A stretch of 64,000 nucleotides of DNA, taken from the NCBI GenBank assembly GCA_039881145.1, contig JAYKKI010000038.1, positions 6,064,501 to 6,128,500 on the forward strand, given 5' to 3'. Positions 36,990 through 47,300 of this stretch are shown one piece after another. The position numbers and the translations under genes are program-made. Below the pieces are notes generated by a model. It made no database searches. It was not told where the DNA came from and was given only the letters and a program-made list of their open reading frames with translations. Positions within the stretch are counted from its first letter, which is position 1; the number at the start of each line of letters is the position of its first letter. Origin of the DNA: Druceiella hillmani. Its lineage: Eukaryota; Arthropoda; Insecta; Lepidoptera; Hepialidae.

Positions 36990-37960
36990 AAAAAATTTCC
37001 ATATTAAATATAATGTCGGTGCAGAAGGTTATCCTCTAATTTCGGTTCTTATTGTCGGTTCACGGGCCAAAAGAAGTTACAAGCCAGGGCATAGTTCTCT
37101 TTCAGCCTCTATGCTCTGTCTTGTAACTCCTGTATAATTGGTATAATTAGCTACAGAATAAAAAAAGTGTTATTTCTATGTATTATAAACAAATATTGCA
37201 GTAGTTGTCCTAAGGTTAAAATAAAACATAGTAGTTTCTGAGCACAGATTCTTCAAAAATTGATGGTCACATTAATGGAAGAAGACGTAATCGTAACATA
37301 TTTCAAAGAAATGTTGAGATGCATGGTGATAAATATAATATCCTTATTGGAGATGGCGACTCTGGTATTATAAATAAGTTTTTAATAACAATGCATTAAA
37401 TCTCTAACCTCAATATAAAAAAGGAAGAAAGAAAGAGTGATATTTTAAGGAAAATCTGCACGAAAATAAAGCAATTGGGAAATAATATTAATAATTATAA
37501 CGGTTACGTATCAGTAGACACAAGAAAAAAATAGAAGACAGTGTCTTATGTTTAAGGAAAGCAATAATAAATGCTATCCATTTTAGAAAAACTGATAAAG
37601 AAAATGAGATATATAAAATTAAATATGTAAGCGATGAATTAGAAATAACGTAAGTCATGTTTTTGGTAAATATAAACAGTGCCCAGATTAGTTTTGTGAA
37701 CGACACAAGGAGAAGAATAGATACGACAACTGGAAGAGTGTGATATGTGGTTTGATTTTCAAAAATCTTTATATATTTTGGTGAATAATTCCGGAAGCCT
37801 AATACTGGTAATAAATGACTGAGCTGAGAATTTCCACTCTGTAATTGCAAAGTTTATTGGAGGAAAACTTGTGAACTTTTCGTCACGAGAGTCATACCAA
37901 ACTCGAAATTTTGGTGCAGTGACATCTTTGAATGGTAAAGCAGCAACTTAAGTTCGTTTA
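36990..37960 (+). pseudogene. Mutator-like transposase remnant
   Basis: Landmarks in order: a cysteine-rich patch and FFKN (stop where the family has Trp) near 37250; VEMHGDKYNILIGDGDSGI with the acidic DGDS at 37352-37363; then AENFHSVIAKFIGGKLVNFS and SYQTRNFGAVTSLN (37823-37945), preceded by TGA at 37820-37822. This order matches the Mutator-like transposase domain common in insect repeats. Multiple stops and frameshifts show it is dead. The 120-codon minus frame 37488-37850 is a shadow of it. Terminal inverted repeats were not found. Confidence 0.65.
37076..37127. repeat. Hairpin with 19-nt arms inside the Mutator remnant
   Basis: Arms 37076-37094 (GTTACAAGCCAGGGCATAG) and 37109-37127 (CTATGCTCTGTCTTGTAAC) pair completely in RNA with two G.U pairs, around a 14-nt loop. 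The pairing extends a few bases outward with one mismatch. Confidence 0.7.
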
Positions 37961-38169
37961 CAAAAAAAAACAATCCAGTATTATTTACAAAATGATACAT
38001 GGAAAGAATAAAAAATACATTTTGGAATAGGTTGTTTCTTATTTTAAATTATTTAAAGAAAGTTAATATTTTTTGAAGCAGTAGTGAAACTCCACTCCAG
38101 TATTGAAAAGATTTAGGCGTGCGTCAGATGAGAACTATGGGGTACTAAAGCTGGAAGAAGATATGCGCA

Positions 38170-38469
38170 TAGACTTTTTGAAAAAGAGGAGAATATTTTC
38201 TGAGTAATTTGATAGCAACAAAAGATCAGAAAAAACAGTTAAAAAGGGATATAATGGGACAGAGTGACAAAGATTCATGGCAATTGGAGCGACAAAAAAG
38301 GCTCACCACCCCAACATTTGGAAAAGTATGTAAAATACATCGAAAAACATCATGCTTTGTCAAAGATAAAATATTTGCTTCATTCCAATTTAACGGGAAA
38401 TTGAGCAACAAAATATGGAAAAGAGTTATCACACGGATGAAACCAGGTGTGTTTTGGAAATATTATTAG
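38170..38469 (+). pseudogene. YqaJ-like nuclease domain remnant
   Basis: An 86-codon frame (38209-38469) includes DSWQLERQKRLTTPTFGKV followed by CKIHRKTSC. This resembles the W-x-x-x-R-x-x-R-x-T-x-S-x-F-G start of YqaJ/lambda-exonuclease-like domains fused to Mutator-like transposases in insect elements. The catalytic acidic and Lys residues further on are not visible before the stop. It follows the transposase remnant in the same orientation and was probably the carboxyl half of the same protein. Confidence 0.5.
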
Positions 38470-39639
38470 TTATTAAGACAATTTTTTTATTTGGTGATCA
38501 TAAGTATTGATATGATTGCACGTTACGTAAATTTTTTTAGTATAATTAATCATACCAATATCATTCATCGATAATTGTTGTTCAGCACTATCACTGAATT
38601 ATATTGATAAGTTTAAATGACATCACTACTGTTTGAAATATTTTCCTGGCTCCCGACCAGAATTATGCAAGAAGGAAAGTCGCAGCTCATAGGGGTTCCT
38701 GTCTTCAATTCAAACCTTCACCGATTTGTTTGATAATAGTATATTTCTACCCAAAGGATATTTTCAGGCTGTACGTTTCAAAGTTACTTATCAGTTTGAT
38801 AAATATTTATTTAATATCACTTCAATATCACGGCAATTGTTGTGAAATAAATCGAATTGTGAGATATTAATATTTGTAACATTGTAAGTAATATCGAAAA
38901 AATAAAAAGTACAATCATAGATACAGATTCTATAATATACCCTGTAAAAATCGTTAAGATCGCTTAAGTTTTAGGTGGAATGAAAGATTGCCTCTTTTTG
39001 TATGAAAATTAGACAATTCACTATGGTCTTAATAATTACACTTTTCATCGGTTTTGTTATTTAATCAATTTTAAAATCTCCTAAATTAACGGAAGTGTAA
39101 TAGCAAAACTGTGAGTGTATATAATTTGTTTCCAAAGGATTAACATTTGTTTTAAAATGTCTAGCTATCTGCGATAAACGTGAATTTATTAACTTATCGC
39201 TACTGCAACGTGTATGTACTCAAGTATCATATTTCGGTCGTTATCTCTAGCAATGGGTATTCTAATAAAAAATATTTAAAAAGTCTTGAATCATAGCACT
39301 GTGTAAAAAATAACAATTTTGTGTTAAAAGGAATTGTCTTCAACAATATAAATTGGTACAATTAAACCCCAACATCTTTACTATTTAAAATATTGATTGA
39401 ACGATTGTTTGAAAAAGTAAATGGGATCATCTCTCAGAAAGTGTAATTTAAACAGAAAACAATTGTTGCAAACTTGTTCGTAGATATATAAAAAGAATGA
39501 ATACTGAACGATTGACGAAAAGATTTTACACTTTACTAGTGTCGCGTGAAAATGGCAACTCAGGTAATATATATTCTTTAATGTAGATTTTGGAATACAG
39601 ATAGTATTAGTGCATACGCTGATATTATTTTAGATAAGC
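38470..39639. other. AT-rich spacer
   Basis: Nothing recognised; it may include the decayed end of the Mutator-like element. Confidence 0.45.
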
Positions 39640-39935
39640 GATGAATTCGTCATGGAGTGTTGGATCGATCATAAAGCTTACGGCTTTCGACGGTGCGGCA
39701 CACTACGGGCCCGGTTTCGATTTTCGGCCGGTTGTCGGGCGGACCGGAGTAGTGTTTAAAATCGGATAGCATACTAAATGCCATAGATCAGCAACGTGCA
39801 GCAGCGGCACTGGTACGAGGACGAATAACTACGCACTGCGAAGGCCAGGCTGCTTGGCGGTTATGGGGATTACCTTCAATGATAAGCAGTGGAAGACCTG
39901 TGTCCAGTCGTGGACTAAAAAGGCTGCTGATTTCA
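39640..39935 (+). mobile_element. SINE/LINE-like composite fragment
   Basis: The left part has GGTTTCGATTTTCGGCCGG (about 39713), reminiscent of a tRNA B-box in a SINE head. The right part has GGGGATTACCTTCAATGA, GTGGAAGACCTGTGTCCAG and GTGGACTAAAAAGGCTGC, a pattern typical of the 3' ends of insect LINEs and their SINE partners. CpG content is well above its surroundings, as in young repeats. Class is uncertain. Confidence 0.45.
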
Positions 39936-40002
39936 TTTGAAGTAATTGACTAAATGACAACGGAAATATGAGTTTCCACGTAATAATTTTTATAAAATCT
40001 GG

Positions 40003-40039
40003 TTCATTCAAAGCTAAAAATCTTTTAGCTTTGAATGAA
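40003..40039. repeat. Perfect 17-bp hairpin, 3-nt loop
   Basis: TTCATTCAAAGCTAAAA (40003-40019) and its exact complement (40023-40039). Confidence 0.85.
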
Positions 40040-41959
40040 ATTTAAATATCAAATGTTCATTTAAGTCAATTAATTTCTCAAAAATATATTAACTAAAGTA
40101 GGTTATATACAATTATAATTTTATTACCTGTATTGTGATCCCCATTATGAAGTTGTATACATCATTAATGCCATTTATAGTAATTTTCCTGTTTCTGTCA
40201 ATATACAATGGCAGTTATAAGACTGATCGAAATTGTGTAAAATGCGGCCTTTTTTGTCACGGTAAGAAAAATGCGACTAGCTAAAATCTATTTGCTTCAA
40301 ACAATGATCACTTAAAGGTTACCATAATCCCAACGATTGTTTGTTTTTAAGAATCAGATTTTCAACGTATTGATTGTTTATAAGATTTATTTTTCTAGAT
40401 CTGTTCACATTCATTAATATTCATTCTGTTTTTATTATTGATTTCTTATTTAAAGTAAGACGAATTTAAAAATTATAGCAAATTACATTACGTTTGGTGG
40501 AACATTATACGCATTTGCTAATAACATATCATTTGAGAAGTAGAATGTACATATTAATTTCTGACTGGAGTTATGAAGAGAAAATATTTCTAAAATATCG
40601 CTTGTCGAAATTAATTGTGGCATATTTGCTTACAATACACACCTATTCCTCTACTTTTTTCTTAAATGAATGAAGCTAACAGAGAGTATAAATGTATTTT
40701 TAAAATAACCGTTGCCACTTGCTGAAAAACTTGCTGAAAAAAGGAAATATTATCCCAAAAAAATATCTCAGAAACTAATGAAGCCACTCTCTCCTTTCTT
40801 ATTGCCGTTTTATCGTACCATTTCATAATTGTACTGGAACGTATAAACAAAAGACAGTGTACTAGATTAATTTCCATAAATCGCCCTCGATGTTAATTAG
40901 GCAACACCGCTGTTTCCAGATGGTGCAATATACTACCTACACCGCTATTAGAGGCACGTCACGTAGTTGTCAATCGATCTAAATACTGTCATGTTATATT
41001 GCATGTTGTGTACTCAACTGGTGAGGTTAATTGAATTTTAGTTTGTTCAATGTACATTAAACACAGGTTGCATCCGAATAATTTGGCACGATGGTTTTGG
41101 TATGAACGGTCTCAATAATCTTATTTAATTTCGTATTTTATTCTTATTTAATTTCGTGTATGTACTTAATTGAATTTAACTTGCATTCTATATCTATTAC
41201 GGACAAACATAACATTTATAGATTTAACACTAAGTCGCTTTGACTCTGCCACAGTTGTACCTCTTAAACTTTTTGTTATATAATATGGATATTAAAATAT
41301 TTGATATAGAGTTGAAAGATATTAAATGCGAGGTGGTATTAAACATTTTAAGAAGGAATTTAATGAATGTAAACAAAAATGTATGCTTTAGTCAAAATTT
41401 TAAGATAAACTTTCAGCAGCTACGTCCAGAACGTTTGCTCAATGATCGATTGATATCTGTTAAAACACGTCGAGTTAAGTAATAAAAAAATTATATATTT
41501 TATTAAAAATAACAGCTAAGTGCACAATTTTTTTTATTTATGTTCTAAAATTCATATACAAAAATATAAAAAAATTATTAGGTTCTAAATTTTTATGAGT
41601 GTTTGCTTTTGTTATAAACGTATTTGTAAAATTAATCTTGATAAATTGTTCCATTATCGCTATGGCAAAATATTTCTTCAAGTTTGACACGTACTCGATT
41701 ACTTTTTTATCGAACTTGACATTTCAGTCTCTTATTTAAAATAGGTTGAAATCAGAATCAAAGCAGTAGAAGAATGTAAGAAAAAAATATTCGTGAACTT
41801 TAACGACTACAAGTTAACATGATTTCTTATATATTATTTTATTTTATTATGCTACTATAACTGACAGCCATTTGGAAGGGTTATCGGCAAAGACCAAAAC
41901 AATGGCGATTAAAGTTAATTTTCGTTACAATTGGTAGTTAGGAAATGTTATCTATTTGA
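40040..41959. other. AT-rich stretch, no gene
   Basis: The 80-codon frame at 41240-41482 is Leu/Asn/Lys-rich with no recognised motif. No repeats stand out. Confidence 0.45.
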
Positions 41960-42330
41960 AATTATACTTCTCCCCGCAGGCGAAAGCGAGTCGAATCTAA
42001 AGGCAAGGGTCGATCCGTGATTTAGACAATATTTCGGCTAGCGAGTGAGTGTTGTTATATGACGTTGCAATATGATATAATTGATTAGTGGTCGCTCGGC
42101 GCTCGCCCGCATTACTTATGTATACTGATGACCGGCCCGTAATGAGGAGGGCCACCGCAGCCTCCATCTTATCTCCTGCTTTCTTTCTGGCTCCCGCTGA
42201 TTTACCGTTCACCACTAGCGAGGGGGCGGTGGTCGCCTCCGGGGCTGTCGTGTCACAAACCGAGTTACTAGTTTCGGAAATGACTGTTACTATTGTGCGA
42301 AGTGATCGATCGAATGACTTAGGAGTTATA
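41960..42330. other. GC-rich island
   Basis: Contains GTCGCTCGGCGCTCGCCCGC, GGAGGGCCACCGCAGCCTCC and AGCGAGGGGGCGGTGGTCGC. Opposed frames of 72 and 96 codons have no motif. Candidate regulatory island. Confidence 0.4.
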
Positions 42331-43229
42331 CTAGATTTAAATCGTCAGTATGTGGGAGTTTTCCAGCTTCTTTTTTAGATTTATTGTTGCGACTATTAGA
42401 CTGGCACCGTCTGCCCAGTTATGTAAATACAAATCTGAAAACAATACATCGAGTAAGATGAAGTTAATCTTATGGCGTCATATTTTGTGTTTAATTTGGT
42501 CTAAAATGAAAAATATTATTGATTTAAGTCGAGTATAAAATTTGACTATTTATGGCAGAATATTTGTTTAATAAATCTGCGGAGTTATTATGAAACCATT
42601 TTCCATTGCCTCATTTAACTTTACATAAAATATATTATTCATGAGTTATTTCATTTTATGTGATGGTTTTATATTTAATTAGGGAAGTGTTTTATGCGGA
42701 GAAACTAAATTTATTCAGAATAATTTTAGACTCATTATAATTATAAGAATTTATTAATAATACAGAAATTTTCTGATATTACTGAATTCTACCAGGGGCG
42801 CATTTGTGTGAAAGAACTAGTGAGGTTAGAATGTAACTTGCGTTAGTTTTGTTGGATAGTTATCATACACTTACTCGAAATAGATTGTTTGCCAATTTAA
42901 TTTATACGGCGATATTGACCATTTTTCATAAGGCGGCCAAAGTAGTGGAGTCTCGGAGAGACAATATACCACGGTACTGGATATTACAATAAATTGAAAG
43001 CGTGTCTAAATTTTCCTATTTTACTTAATTCCTCTTATTTTAATGTATGTATGATTTTTTCGACATTTACCGCCTGTTTCACCTTGACGATGACAATAGC
43101 TAGGTTTTTAACGTACTTAAAACAGAATATGAAAAAAAATCATATTTTAAAATGAAGCACCACAAATTGCACGCGTAATTAAAATATTTGTTACAAATAA
43201 ATATCTTTCCCGCTAGTCTCGTAAATCAA
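42331..43229. other. AT-rich spacer
   Basis: Nothing recognised. Confidence 0.5.
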
Positions 43230-43650
43230 TAGTTAGTGTGTCAATTCTGCCAGTGGGTCCGGTACTCATTTTTCTTCGTCGTTTTTTCTTGTCGCCGTCA
43301 TATCTTCACATTATACCGAAACAAATGAATGGTCATTAACCGAGTTAATTTATTTGTTATTCGATTTGTAAGATGCAATTAGGAATTGCTTAAAGTGAAA
43401 GACAAAGTCGTAAAGAAGGCAAACTGCTTGGCGCTCGGCCGGCGTTGATAGTTTGTCCGGACATAACCGTTCGGGTGCGGGCGGGCGGTATTGTTTAAAT
43501 GCCCGCACAAGTGGACGCTGGCTATCTATAACGTCCATCTTATTTTTATTATTGGTCCAGGGTGAATAATAAATATTTATAGTGGGAGGCTGGGCGGCGT
43601 GCGAGGGGAAGTACATGTGTGGGATGGCTCCTCGATAACTATACGGCTGT
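43230..43650. other. GC-rich island
   Basis: CpG blocks (GCTTGGCGCTCGGCCGGCG, GGGTGCGGGCGGGCGG) adjoin AATAATAAATATTTATAGTG and GGGAGGCTGGGCGGCG. The minus 88-codon frame has no motif. Confidence 0.4.
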
Positions 43651-44454
43651 GTATTGAGTGCGGAATATATTTAGCGAATATGAGTAAAAAATATCGGTGG
43701 GATCAATTCAAGAGTGTCTTATCTTATTGACGGAACAGCGTCTTATATCATTAGCGTTGGTTGGCTAAAATAAGTAATTTCAGATATTTTAGAACAAAAT
43801 AATTGATGTAATGTTGTAAAATTTATTTAGATTATCACAGTGGTATGAAAATTATATGATTTTTTTATTCAATCTTGGGAAAAGTAGATCAAAATAAATT
43901 ATCAAAAGTGGTAGGCAATTATTATTTTGAGATTCGAGGCTGTTGTTTTGGTAGTGATGTTATATTAATGTAAGTAATAAGGTTTTAACAAGCCTCGTTA
44001 TTTACGTTAATACAGCGTTATTGTATTAACGCGAGAATTGTTTAACCTTAAGCATCCCAGCCGCGTTTAACGGTATTTACCCTCAAATGATTTTATTTTT
44101 TACTATAGTTCAAGCTTTTGCTTTGCCGGTGTGACTGTTGGAGTGTTATCAAATGTTCACTGAAAAAACGGCAATAAAATGTTCGCTTTTTATTTCAATA
44201 TTTCTGTCTTTGTCTGTTTTGTCATATATCTCTAATATTTATCGGATCGAGAGTGAGGCTAATAATTTATGTTTAATGTATAATGTTTTATTTACATCAT
44301 TTGTTTAGTAGGTATTTGTACATAAACTTTGACGGGAATAGTATTATTATAATTACAACGAGCCTACTTGACTTGAATAAGTTGGCACGTTGACTGCTAC
44401 CTACGAGCTCAATCGTAATAAACTTTGCGAGATATCCCGTAGTTGGCAGTAAGC
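43651..44454. other. AT-rich spacer
   Basis: A 10-bp inverted repeat CGTTAATACA..TGTATTAACG lies near 44005-44031. No gene seen. Confidence 0.5.
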
Positions 44455-44640
44455 CTATTAAAAATTTCTTTAATATCTCGCATGTGTAGTCGGGGGTCAT
44501 GGGCGTCTCCGGGATGTATTGTATTTTATTGTTTTTCTTGTTACTTTTCGGCATATCCGAGAAAGGCAACAGTGTAGTTGCCCAATATTCTTTTAAAGAT
44601 AGAAATCTGAAGACAAAAACCTAAGAAGCACAAGTAAAAG
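44455..44640. repeat. Dispersed repeat, copy A (matches 50150-50320)
   Basis: Shares with copy B the order TTTCTTTAATATCTCGCATG, a C/G-rich stretch, TTTTATTGTTTTT, CCGAGAAAGG and TCTTTTAAAGATAGAA, at about the same spacing (roughly 120 bp between the first and last blocks). Homology was judged by eye. Class unknown. The minus 90-codon frame here has no motif. Confidence 0.5.
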
Positions 44641-45019
44641 AATTGGGGTGCGCATAATAAATGAAAGCACCCGATGCTGTCATTTCAAGTTCAGTTCGTT
44701 CGCCTCGTTGTGATTACACGACACACTAATTCACACGAGGAGTAACAGTGAATTGAGACACGTCATGCTTCGTGTTATCCCTTTTCCCGCCTTAGATACT
44801 CCGTGTAGTGTAATTTTGACGAAGTACAAGTGAAACCTTAAATTTACCCATTAAATAACACTGTAATAGTACATCTCACCTCGTCGACTTTTATTTCATA
44901 CACGTCAAAACATTGAAAGATGGAGGTATATTTGCTTTGTGGCACTCAATTTTTACATATTTTCATTTGTCACAAATAAAAATCACAACGGGGAAAATTC
45001 GAAAAAATATATTTTCCAT
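44641..45019. other. AT-rich spacer with a weak GC patch at 44690-44800
   Basis: No gene or clear repeat. Confidence 0.45.
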
Positions 45020-45285
45020 CTCTCTATGAGTAAGAAATTTTTATTGACGTCGTTTTTGCTTTTTGAGTATTTCCCGTGCAATGTTATTTAAATAAATTCA
45101 GTAGTTTTGCAACATGAAAGTATAAATAATTTCCAAGAAAGAAATGCTCACTTCGGCGTTCGGAATGTAAGTATTAGGAAGCAATTTTTATGGTCGTTAT
45201 TTTTGGTGTTCCAGCACAATTTTAGCTGTGCAACGTTATTTAAATAAATTCAGTAGTTTTGCAACGTGCATGTATAAACAAATTA
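45020..45285. repeat. Tandem dimer of a 152-bp unit
   Basis: The 41-bp block GTGCAAYGTTATTTAAATAA..TTCAGTAGTTTTGCAACRTG occurs at 45076-45116 and 45228-45268 with two substitutions. Weaker similarity extends about 60 bp leftward in each. TTCAGTAGTTTTG is a phrase common in lepidopteran transposon tails. It directly abuts the copia LTR. Confidence 0.7.
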
Positions 45286-45294
45286 TAGAATTAT

Positions 45295-45461
45295 TGTTAC
45301 GTTGTCGGAACCGCGGACAAATAGCTACCGCTACTATGTCATCGAACAGAGAGAAGAGAAAGTGTGGTGGCCGAGTTGCTATAATTTGTACAACACCTCC
45401 ACTATAAACTATATGGATTATACAGAAGGGATGATATTATCTTAGACTAAAATATTCAACA
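45295..45461 (-). repeat. Copia 3' LTR with adjoining polypurine tract
   Basis: On the minus strand the LTR starts TGTTGAATATTTTAGTC and ends ACAACGTAACA (TG..CA, 167 bp). It is immediately preceded by AAGGGAGGTTGGGGGGGGG (45462-45480), a textbook polypurine tract. The LTR call rests on these ends and position; no second LTR is available for comparison. Confidence 0.7.
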
Positions 45462-45480
45462 CCCCCCCCCAACCTCCCTT

Positions 45481-46267
45481 AATTACACCCTTCTTGACAG
45501 ATGAAATATACTAGTTATACCGTGAAACTTATTTTCATTCTAATAATAAATCAATTCTAATTTTCACGTTTAATCCCAAATATAAATACTAATTTTCCTT
45601 AACTAGTATTTCACACTTAATGTGTTTTACATCTCACTGAAGATCTTTTAACGTAATTGTATTGCATCAACACACAAGAATATGCTATCAATTTTACCTA
45701 AGTTTAGGCTTTACATATACATTATACACAAGGAGATATGCGACCAATTTTACCTTAACTTAAGCTGTACAAATACATTTTACACTTTACGTTTACAATT
45801 ATACGCAACGATATGCAATCAATTTTTACCTAAGTTTGAGCTTTACACTTTACATTTTTGATTTTACGATTTGTATTAAAATTACACAATAATCCTTATC
45901 TATACTCACATAGGTGTAATTCTGTTTTATTATAATTTTACCTGAGTTTACGCCTTATATGCCTGCTGTTTATTTTCACCGACAATAGAATTGTTCATTA
46001 CTGCTTATTTTATATCTTCATGAATACAGTGAGATATATGTATTTGAATTTAACTTTTTATTCAAAACTTTGCTGTTTATTTCAATTTCTACAATAAATT
46101 GAGATACCTAATAATGTATCCACACTAATTAAATTTATAACAAAATTCCAATAAATAGCGACGTAGTATACATATTTGATAGGCAGACAGTTAACATTAC
46201 GCTAGTAGATACTGTTTTGATTATATCACTTGGACATAAACAATCGTGTTACGATTAACAATTACTC
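45481..46267 (-). other. Untranslated region between pol stop and LTR, with short internal repeats
   Basis: About 790 bp with no frame. Imperfect repeats of a TATGC..ATCAATTTTACCTAAGTTT block recur at roughly 65-75 bp spacing between 45679 and 45860. This is long for a copia 3' UTR, so part may be an insertion or expansion. Confidence 0.5.
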
Positions 46268-46834
46268 TTACATTTCAATTACTTCTTCCAATAATGTAAA
46301 TTTTGTTCCATGTAAAGGTTTTGTAAGCATGTCTGCATAGTGATTGTATATACTCACATAATACAACTCTCTAGTATTTTTAGGAAGTTTTTCAGTTACA
46401 AATTTGTATTTAATGTCCATTTATTTGCATCTTTTGTGTAACTCATGTTTTTTTATCAGATTTATAGCACTTTTATTATCTATATTAAAATACATAGTCT
46501 TTTTATCAAATTTATTAAGGTCAAACAATAACTGCTTCAGCCATATTGCCTTTTTGGCAGTTACACAGGCTGCTATGAACTTCGCTACAGTCGTAGGCGG
46601 GGCCATGCTACTGCTGTAGCTAATTGAACCAGGTGACAGTGGCATCATTCTTGAGAAAAGCGCAACCTGTTACAGAGCGTTCGGTTTCAGCGTCGTTGGC
46701 ATAGTCTGCTTCTCTGTAGCCTATTAAGTCCGTAGTGTTTGCATTACACAGGTAACGCAGTTCAAGCCCCTTTCTTTATTTTAGATATTTCAGTATATTG
46801 AATATATTTGGCGTTAATTTTGTAGAAATTCATT

Positions 46835-47010
46835 ATTCACAATTAAATGAAACTACGTGATGTAGTATTATTTCTACTATCTTTAATTTCAAAGATCTTT
46901 GCTAATATCCCACCTGAAGATGTTGTAATACAACGAAACCTAGGTCGTGGTAAAGAAATTAAAGATAGTAGAAATAATACTACATCACGTAGTTTCATTT
47001 AATTGTGAAT
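46835..47010. mobile_element. Foldback element of the hammerhead-bearing family, copy 2, nested in copia
   Basis: ATTCACAATTAAATGAAACT at 46835 is mirrored by the complement ending at 47010, giving about 56-bp near-perfect arms through GTAGTATTATTTCTAC and ATCTTTAATTTC. The interior keeps only one ribozyme half (AAAGATCTTTGCTAATATCC onward); the left interior present in the 20.7-kb copy has been deleted. It splits the copia reverse-transcriptase/RNase H region, so it inserted later. Target-site duplication not resolved. Confidence 0.85.
46910..46950 (+). ncRNA. Hammerhead ribozyme-like motif, intact core
   Basis: Stem I 5' CCAC (46910-46913), CUGAAGA (46914-46920), unpaired U (46921), stem II GUUGU (46922-46926) / ACAAC (46930-46934) with AAU loop, GAAA (46935-46938), C39-G44 pair closing CUAG, U45, cleavage-site C at 46946, stem I 3' GUGG (46947-46950). 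All invariant hammerhead positions are present, with A-U plus C-G as a minimal stem III, as described for Penelope-like elements. Short stem I suggests weak self-cleavage as a monomer. Recognised by eye; unverified. Confidence 0.7.
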
Positions 47011-47269
47011 TTCAGTATATTCTTAACTGTGTCCCATTCCGATTCGTTTTAACAATACAAATATCTTATCACTTGGCTCATGAAAACATGATTTCCGGTC
47101 TACTGGCAGGGATCAGTGACTCCACCGCTTCACTGTATGGATAATCTTTCCCAGGTGGACATCAGTAGGCATATGGAATTGTACCTGAATGTAGGGGAAA
47201 AGTTTCATCATAGCCTATGCCTTAGGTTTCTGCATATCCTTTTACACAGAGTAGTGACTGGTATCGACA

Positions 47270-47300
47270 TCTATTGGCTCATCAAGGTTGAGCCAATAGA
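47270..47300. repeat. Perfect 12-bp hairpin
   Basis: TCTATTGGCTCA (47270-47281) and TGAGCCAATAGA (47289-47300), 7-nt loop, within the copia remnant. Confidence 0.8.

Noticed and set aside
37488..37850. 120-codon minus-strand frame with membrane-like hydrophobic stretches
   Set aside because: It is the antisense shadow of the Mutator-like transposase remnant, whose plus-strand motifs are recognisable.
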